A stretch of 64,000 bases of DNA from Apoderus coryli. Lineage: Eukaryota; Arthropoda; Insecta; Coleoptera; Attelabidae. The stretch spans positions 10,106,001 through 10,170,000 of the forward strand of contig OU452204.1 of NCBI GenBank assembly GCA_911728435.2, read 5' to 3'. This document shows positions 56,556 through 64,000 of this stretch, piece after piece (position 1 is the stretch's first letter; every line of letters starts with the position of its first letter). The notes beneath the pieces were generated by a model. The model made no database searches. It saw only the letters and a program-made list of their open reading frames with translations, and was not told where the DNA came from. The translations under genes and the position numbers were made by a program.

Positions 56556-57070
56556 AAAGTCAACCTCCACGAAACGAATGTAATAGATCCCTCTAAAATT
56601 CTTATATCTACCAAACATATTTCGGACCACCAGGCTCCATCATCAGTGGTTAGAAAATTACAAAAGCTATTTGATTATTATTCTATAATTTTATGTCGTG
56701 TTAGGTGAAATGTATTAATTCACCACATAAAATTTTTTTTATAAATATTTTGTGTTACAATAACTCACATATTCTTAATTAATTATGTTAAAAATTTTTT
56801 AAGTCATTAAAATTTATGTCAAACATTTTTGTTTATTCATTACTTGAGCCTTTTTTACCTTTTCTTTTTATAAATCATTAAAAAGGAGATTTTTATATTG
56901 TAAATGGAGTTAACTATCTGTCAGCAATGGCGGACATTTCTCGTAAGACGACATACAATTATAGAATAATAATGAAATAGCTTTTGTAATTTTCTAACCA
57001 CGAAACATGTTTGGTAGATATGAGAATTTTAGAGAGATCTATTAAATTTGTTTCATGGAGGTTGACTTTC
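56556..57070. mobile_element. Inverted-repeat hammerhead element
   Basis: Arms 56556-56705 and 56950-57070 are inverted (GAAAGTCAACCTCCAC... / ...TGGAGGTTGACTTTC; CTATAATT / AATTATAG inside). Each outer end has the box. The left arm has a complete hammerhead motif; in the right arm its core is deleted. Confidence 0.75.
56606..56652 (-). ncRNA. Hammerhead motif, near intact
   Basis: Minus strand: stem I ACCA/TGGT, CTGATGA, stem II starting GGAGCC and ending GGTCC, then GAAAT-AT-GTT (C to T in the first stem III pair, giving U-G). Confidence 0.6.
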
Positions 57071-57410
57071 ATTTCAGGAATACAAATTAATATATATTCA
57101 CGGAATCCAAAATTTGTTGTAAATATTTAAATTTTGATTTTTTTGCATGTATTTAAAAACATAGGACAAAACCAAAAGTACATTCCTAAAACAGCTTTTT
57201 ATTCTCTACACGAAAATGACGACAGAGACCTTGTACAACGTTAGGTCTTCGTGAACCATTATCAAATTTGTTTTTTTTATGGGTAGATACTGTAATGAAT
57301 TTCAACAGAAGTCGATAAAGCTTTATCGTTTTGAATTAGTAAGTGCTTATTCGATTAATTGAAATAGTTTTTTTTAAATTTTATATATGATATTACAGTT
57401 TCTTTTACAG

Positions 57411-57555
57411 CATATCGTGGCTCATAAAATTATACAACTTACAAGCTACTTTTTTTATCTAGAAAACAACTCAAGGATTTTAACTAAATTTCTTTGCATA
57501 AATACTATTGAACATGGGGAGGAACTGGTTGGATTTCGGGACACATATGAACAGG
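57411..57555 (+). CDS. Possible orphan exon
   Basis: Acceptor TTCTTTTACAG before 57411 and donor GTAAGA after 57555 bracket an open frame ending HGEELVGFRDTYEQ. The frame stays open past the donor to 57659, so the splice reading is not proven. No domain recognised. Confidence 0.2.
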
Positions 57556-57925
57556 TAAGATATCTAAATGAAATAATAAGTAATTTTCCTTTTACCAAGA
57601 GATCTTGGTCTAAAAAATCTGTGATAGGTGTACAATTAATTTATACAGGGCATCTGTAATGGGTTTGAAAAATGGACGAAAGTCAAAAATGAGAATATTA
57701 GCATTGAACTCGTTTGCAGCAAAAAAAATAAAAAATGATAAGGATAACTCCAAAACATCCCCACACTAATTTCTCAAAGAAAAAATGTCCTAACTTGCTC
57801 TTTAGCGGAGATACACAAAAGCGTCACAGCGATTTACATTTTCGGCTTTAACTTTTTAACGGTTTCGTATAATTTAATTAACTTTAAGTATTTTATGTAG
57901 GATATAAAGACTCAACAAGTAATAT

Positions 57926-58725
57926 AACATCGTCAGCTCCACAAAATAAACATAGTTATTTTACCATATCAAGGCACATTGCCCATGTCGGACATGTTTC
58001 GAGAAACAATTTTTTTCATCATCAGTGACTCATAAAATGTTAACAAACGTCTCAATATTATGTCTCAGTATATGTTCTAAAAATTAGAGATAAATAGATA
58101 AAGAGTGTACAACAATTGAATTTTAAAAGTGATCTTACCATTTTGTGAATATTTTATATAAATTAAAACATAACTATACAATTTAATTAATGTTTAAACT
58201 AAAAATGTTATAAGAGTTATAAGAGAAAACTGTAGTTTTACGGCATAAGGCCTTATTTTAACGTTTCTTTTTATATATCATAGCAGATGATTTTAATTTT
58301 AGTGAAAGTATTTTAATTATTTTTACGCAGTAACATAAGGTTATGTTTATACAGAATATTCTTAATTTTAAATGTTGTCAAAGCTAGATCATACATCTTG
58401 AAAATTTTAAACAATAAATAACGTTATAATGGGTTATAATGGGTTAAAATTTTGGTGTTTCATTGTATTGATATGGTAATATAACCATCAATATAAACTA
58501 TAGACAAGAAGCGTCACTAGACGCTGAAAACGGCATCGACTCGTCGCATTCCCAGCTCATTTCTGGCCCGCTACTATATATATACTATAAGATACTATAT
58601 TATAACTATAAGCGCGGCGAATTGCTTTGTATTTATGGACATCAGACGTGCCGACACGAGGTGCAGTAACTGTTTATTATTTTAACTGTGATATAACTAT
58701 GTTTATTTTGTGGACCTGACGATGT
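57926..58725. mobile_element. Inverted-repeat hammerhead element
   Basis: CATCGTCAGCTCCACAAAAT (57929-57948) pairs with ATTTTGTGGACCTGACGATG (58705-58724) at the two ends. Left-arm hammerhead present; the right arm keeps only the end box. Interior AT-rich, no ORF. Confidence 0.65.
57984..58032 (-). ncRNA. Hammerhead motif, core intact, stem I weak
   Basis: Minus strand: CTGATGA, A/T-rich stem II (GAAAAA...GTTTCTC), GAAAC-AT-GTC. Core complete; stem I pairs only GTC/GAC with offset bases. Confidence 0.5.
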
Positions 58726-58730
58726 TTGAT

Positions 58731-58731
<1 letters not shown>

Positions 58732-58761
<30 letters not shown>

Positions 58762-58762
58762 T
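58732..58762. repeat. (AT)n microsatellite
   Basis: A run of AT units immediately outside the right end of the hammerhead element. Confidence 0.75.
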
Positions 58763-58769
58763 CATCGTT

Positions 58770-61700
58770 CCTCTCCAAAATGGATTATTTCATTAAATAA
58801 ATAATATTACATCCAATGTTTTATATCATCGGGGAAGTCAGGATCGTTGGGCCAAAATGTTGACAACAGCTGTTAATTTACAGTGCTGAGGACTGATTGT
58901 TAAACATTTTTTTTTAATTATTAAGGTTTTTTGTATAACATGTTCAATGTTCAAAATAATAAATCCAAATAATAAATGCTCTAAATTGATTAAGTATCTA
59001 CACAAACCACAGTATTCCGATAGCGAATATACTAAAATGCATCTAAGTGATGGTCAAGTACGCGGTAATTGTGTGGACTCAATAAAGAATTATTCTGTTA
59101 CGTTTACCCTGCCGAAAAACTTTTTAAAAGGAACGTAACAAGTAAAGGACAAGTGATAAAAGTCTAAAAGAAACTATAGCTATATAAGTTTTTTGCGGCA
59201 TCGTGATGGAGTAGGATTTCCAAGAAGAACAACCGACCCTCGGTAAGAGGAACAAATAATTATTGATGAGATTTCTAAAAATATCTCTAATAGTTTATAT
59301 AATATATGACACAGTGGCTTTTTCATGTGACTTTTCGGCAAGAACTACTACATCCTTACCTCCCGAAAGGTACAATACGATACTCTATCTCCCGACGATT
59401 ATCCTGCAAGAGTTAATTACGGTTTATTACAAAATGTATCCTATACCCTAGGAAATTAGAAATCAGATTTATGAGAGGATGTCTATCCCAAAAACAGTGA
59501 TTTCCTGAGGGTTATAAAGAAAGCTTAATTTTTATCAAGAAGGGCTTTAAAAAGCAATTATCAAAGTATTTAAGAAATCAGTCTGCAAAACCTAAATTTT
59601 TATAAGCAGAGCTATTAGCGCCAGGCACCAGTTTATCTGATTTATGTTTGAATACATTTCAAATTATCTTATCTTATTTTTTATTATATTATTGATAAAA
59701 TAGATGGAAATTAGTTTGAAAACGTACGTTTCGTGATATTTTGAGTACTTCAAAATGGTCAGAAATTTCATGGCAAGCCACTTATATACTTATAATCAGC
59801 TAAAAAATGCATTTTTTGCTGTTGTCAATAATGACCACTTCCAGAACGTCGATGGACGCTCTTTATTGACATTAATGGTTTAGAGGGTTGTGTGGGTTGT
59901 TTAGTTCGATTTATAGTTAGATCACGTTTAAATCCGACATCCAAAATTTAAATCTTAGGAGAAACTGTTAAACGGTCTTTTTCACATAAGGGTCATGATC
60001 TGCACAATAACATACCGAATAAGTTAAAAAAAAGTTGTTATTTAAGAGTAAGTTGAAAGAACTTTAATTTTTTGTTAGCTGAAGAGTTTTTTTTATGTTC
60101 TACTAAATATTATTATACGATTTGTATTTCTTTAATCATGTGTTTGAGGGGATCAACAATTTAACTCTAACAAAGATATTATTTTGGTTTTATATTATAA
60201 AATTCGATATTTTGGCTGCGTTAGATTTTGGTAAGTTTCATTTTAGATAATAATATAGATAGAAGATAATATTCATAAAATATTTTAAAATTATTAGCAA
60301 TTATTGAATATCCGAAAATCACTTACTAAACTCAGCTAAAGCGGCGACGAGTTTTGGAAACGTGGCAGCGGATCGCCTGGCTTTTGAAAAATAGTTATTT
60401 GAATTTTGAGAAGGAAAAATTTTAATTTGAAAAATATATACCGAGAACTTATTATTTTAGGACCGGTTTATCAGTGCACGGTGATGTAGTTTCTACATTG
60501 TTAAGAACATTTTCGAAAATACCGAAATCTACATTAACATCTTGTTGAATATCTTACAATTTCTCCGTATTCTTCAATTTCAAAATGATAACAAATAAAT
60601 AAATTGAAATTATTAAATACTAATTTACAAATTATAAAGTTATATTGATATTAGATTCTGACAGTTTTTTTTGTGCAACACTGAAATGTCACCTCATTTA
60701 GACCTCTGGACATTATGTCGACTGAAAAATCTCGCATTTGAGATTCAAGAATTGACATTTTCATATTTGTGTCGACATTTGATAATGTCGCATGCAACAT
60801 TCTGTAATGGGAAACAAATAAATAAGTGAGGACCTGAAAGGTAGGCTTTGCAGTGGCGCGGATAGTCCAACAATACTCTGTCGTGGTGCTTTTCTCTTCA
60901 CAATTCAAACAAAATACCACATTCAAATATTATCCAGGATATATTATCTAGTATTATATTGCAACGACATTTTATTACATTGTAGAATAATGCATCCCAA
61001 AACAAAGGAATTCAATTTGAAATTGTTATAATAATACAAATCATACCACTACAAACCAAGATCCATCTAGAAATATTTAGTACATACGTTCACTATCCAA
61101 TTATTATGGCTATTGTGGTTGGATTGGTCTGCTAGGTATCCATTCAGCCGTTGGCTGCTTTGAAGTGTTATCGAATAATGTTGCATTATTGACTAATTTA
61201 AATTGATATTCAGGACTATTACGGTCTCTATTATACACTGGGAACTGATATAACATATATTAATATTTAATATTTCACAACTAAACAAACTAATTACTAC
61301 TATAAACAGAATGACCTTTCACGAGTTATTGAAAAAAATATCAATTAAATCTATCGTTTGGCAATGCTTAATCGAAATCAATCACATCACGAAAAATATT
61401 ATTAACATCTTTAAGCGTAAACCTTTCAGAACATCTAAGATTACTCTTTAAAATTGCAGATTTTATGGTCTTCAAAATATTTAAAAAAAATGTTCTACAT
61501 GAAGGTTACAATGTTCTAAGATTTATTAAAGATAGGCATCGACCGAAAACCATACTACTGCACGCACAATATCATAGCTATCCCAGATGAACTCGTTATA
61601 GAAATTTCAGCACTTGCGAAGGGAATAATAAATAGAAAAGGTTCCGTATACTTCAGAACCCTGCAGCTATAACGACAATCCGGTCACAATCTACATAAAT

Positions 61701-62440
61701 AGTAAACAAGCATAAGGTCAAACCTGGAATTTCACCACTCCCTAGTGTAATACTCAAGATTAGATGAGAAAATATAGTATCTGATAACGCCCACAAGAAA
61801 CCTTTGACCTAAGGGTCTAACTAGGTACTACGCATTAGGAAACATCATTGCGTATGAGAATGAAGACCAAATGGTTCGGTAGTTATAAGAATTTATGGTA
61901 GGTATCATGACCACTTATTTCGAATTAGGATAGGTTTAATGACTGTGTATACAGATGGAGTTCAATTTTGAATATGGAGAAAATCGAGCATAAAAAGGTG
62001 TCCCAATTATTCAAGTATTCGTCAACTAATTTTACATTAAGCGTAATACAATTTAGGTGAAAAACCTAACCAACGAAAAATTAAAGCACCCACTAATCAA
62101 ATTTCATCACACGCAATAAAACCATAAATATCTTCTGACAATAAAATTTCAAATTTATCAATACGTAAAAATGAAAATACATTACAGTTTGCAGAACTGG
62201 AAAATTGACATTTTGCGTGCTCTATAACCCCAAAAACTCTATCAAACATCCTGAAATGAAATCACGGAAAAGGCACGCGTGTATTTTTTTATTACGCTTT
62301 GCTTTACCTTTTTTTTTTCAATGGTTGTCATTTAAACGTTTAATTTACGGGCTTGCAACTTCCAACTTTTGTTCAGAGCCGGTTTATGTTTTTTTTTTCT
62401 TGAAGTGATAATAGTCAACTAGATGAAGAAATCTAAAATG
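58770..62440. other. No gene recognised
   Basis: AT-rich with short ORFs (58947-59138 +, 59263-59451 +, 60651-60926 -) that show no domain. 60830-60930 is locally GC-richer on the minus strand and could hide an exon, but no convincing splice pair was found. Confidence 0.4.
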
Positions 62441-62444
62441 ATAA

Positions 62445-62503
62445 ATGAGTTTGATTCACAATTTCTAACTTGTTGAAAGTTAGAAATTGTGAATCAAACT
62501 CAT
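62445..62503. repeat. Perfect 27-bp hairpin
   Basis: ATGAGTTTGATTCACAATTT... (62445-62471) is exactly complementary to 62477-62503, with a 5-base loop (GTTGA). Confidence 0.9.
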
Positions 62504-63264
62504 CAACTGCTTTCATATTTTCTTAGGGTTTTGCCAAATCTGTAGGAATTGTCTGATTGTTGAGTGCGAACTGCAAAGAAAAACACTATTAATATATTTA
62601 AGCGTCGAAAATTCCTTCTCCAATATTTTGGATCCAAAGCGTGCTATTTCGACAGAAATCTTGATTCCTGTAGCCACCGGCCTTAAAAGTGTGTTCAGGT
62701 AACCCTATATTATCTAAGCTATTCATCGTCTTGTATATCAAGGGAGTATTTCTAAACACATGAAAGCATACCAAAGTACAACATTCATTAGTATTCCAAA
62801 TAATGGAAAACAACAGGCTCATGAAAGTAGGGGAATTTTCCGACACAAAAAAAAATGAAAAAGACCAACTAATTTTTCAATAATATTATCCTTATTTCAA
62901 ATGCGTGTGCCTGTTGTTCATCAATTTAAGTGCACCTAATATTTACTCAACTATTATTGGTATATTAAGAATAATTGATATGATACAAATATAGTTGAAT
63001 ATGTGGAAAATCTCTATTTGTTTAAAGTTACAATACATATTATACATTAAAATGTTAAATAAATCTACCAAAACTACACAATTATAATGATACTTTTAAA
63101 ATCTGTTAACTTTTACAAATTTCACTAGTAACACCACAAGAGGTTAAATTATAATTTTTTTTTAGAAATATTCATGAGCGAAAAGATATTTCCGGATTTA
63201 ATTTAACTTCGAGCGGTATTCGTTAAAAAAATACAACACCAAATTGTGTTTAAAGGAAAATAAA

Positions 63265-64000
63265 TGTTTGAGAGCCATATATTTTTTTAATATCGCTTGT
63301 ATTTGCGAAAAAATACTATTTCAATATTTTGCATAGCTCATTATTTCATATTACGTATGGTTTGTTTTACTAGAATTGGTAGAAAATTAAAAGTTTATTA
63401 ATTTTTCTCAGCTTATAAATAATTATTGATTTGTACTTATTGTAGTTACACGGAAATAAAATTCTAAGACTTAAAATAGTATATTATTTAATTTTACATA
63501 CATTTTTAGTAAAAAATAGATTTTTCAGTTTTTATTTCAATTTTTTACCACCTATAAGTAAATAAACTAGGTCGTACGGTCAAAAAAACTCCAAAAATGA
63601 GGCTTTAATAGCCTTCAAAATGATGTGCTACTCGATCCCGCATTCCATTTAAGAAGTGTGAGGTTTGAATTTGGGGCTTCAAAAAATAGTCGGATCTGTC
63701 CCCTTCGAAAGCAGTTGCCGCGTTTCGCCGTTTTGCCCTTTTCAAACCAGAAATGCCTTGTTTCGTGTGAGCTGGGACACGCTGCATAATTAGCGCCAGC
63801 GAATATGTTTGAGAGCCATATTTTTTAGTATCGATTGTATTTGTCCAAAAATACTATTTTGATATTTAATATAGCTCATTATATCATATAGATTTGTTTT
63901 ACAATTGGTAGAAAATTTGTTTTTCATGAACAGTTTTAGTTTGCTCCGCAGCTTTCGGTATTATTGATTTCTACTTATTGTAGTTACACGGAAATACAGT
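63265..64000 (+). repeat. Direct repeats of ~195 bp
   Basis: 63265-63463 and 63806-64000 share TGTTTGAGAGCCATAT, ATAGCTCATTAT, AATTGGTAGAAAAT and the end TACTTATTGTAGTTACACGG. The 340 bp between carries a GC-richer minus-strand ORF (63605-63787, ending SHFLNGMRDRVAHHFEGY) of unknown identity. The second copy runs off the window. Confidence 0.7.

Overview
The window is AT-rich, intron-bearing insect-type DNA. Insect LINEs, Tc1/mariner and hAT relics and a type-B carboxylesterase with short introns all point to an arthropod, plausibly a beetle, though I cannot fix the species. Most of the 64 kb is transposable-element sequence; host coding sequence is sparse.

Host genes: (1) a complete 11-exon secreted carboxylesterase (+ strand, 18545-27192, 564 residues, catalytic triad S209/E347/H459). 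(2) Two minus-strand exons that may belong to one CCN/IGFBP-like secreted-protein gene: a signal-peptide exon at 44707-44855 and a Cys-rich IGFBP-type exon at 6579-6756. Their phases agree; if joined, the esterase lies nested antisense inside a ~38 kb intron. (3) Weaker candidates: a THAP-type exon (2414-2555, -), a frameshifted unknown coding unit (29822-30225, -) and an unknown ORF (49908-50240, +).

Mobile elements by region: 0-5 kb has a long duplicated repeat and a TTAA-flanked 1-kb inverted-repeat element. 7.1-13.2 kb is a mariner-like element with 31-bp ends, split by a full-length, apparently intact two-ORF LINE (7369-12111) with a 6-bp target duplication (TCTATT); removing the LINE restores the transposase frame. 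14-17 kb holds two LINE reverse-transcriptase relics. The esterase introns contain ribozyme-bearing palindromic elements, a LINE relic and a hAT relic. 28.5-29.6 kb is a 5'-truncated LINE. 33.7-35.6 kb is a CACTG-ended element that splits a ~75-bp tandem repeat. 38.0-39.2 kb is a gag-protease remnant abutting an inverted LINE tail. 40-44 kb has a LINE relic, a decayed mariner with an internal 383-bp tandem duplication and a Jockey-like relic. 48.6-49 kb and 53.6-54.3 kb hold further LINE and mariner relics.

The most interesting signal is a dispersed family of inverted-repeat or single-arm elements, each carrying a minimal type I hammerhead-ribozyme motif (CTGANGA, stem II, GAAAC-AT-GTH), often followed by a conserved TGTGGAG-NN-GAC box. 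I count at least twelve motif copies, several with intact core and paired stems I and II. Three elements sit in esterase introns. Hammerheads of this type are known from Penelope-like elements and retrozymes; no reverse transcriptase is visible between the arms here, so these look non-autonomous.
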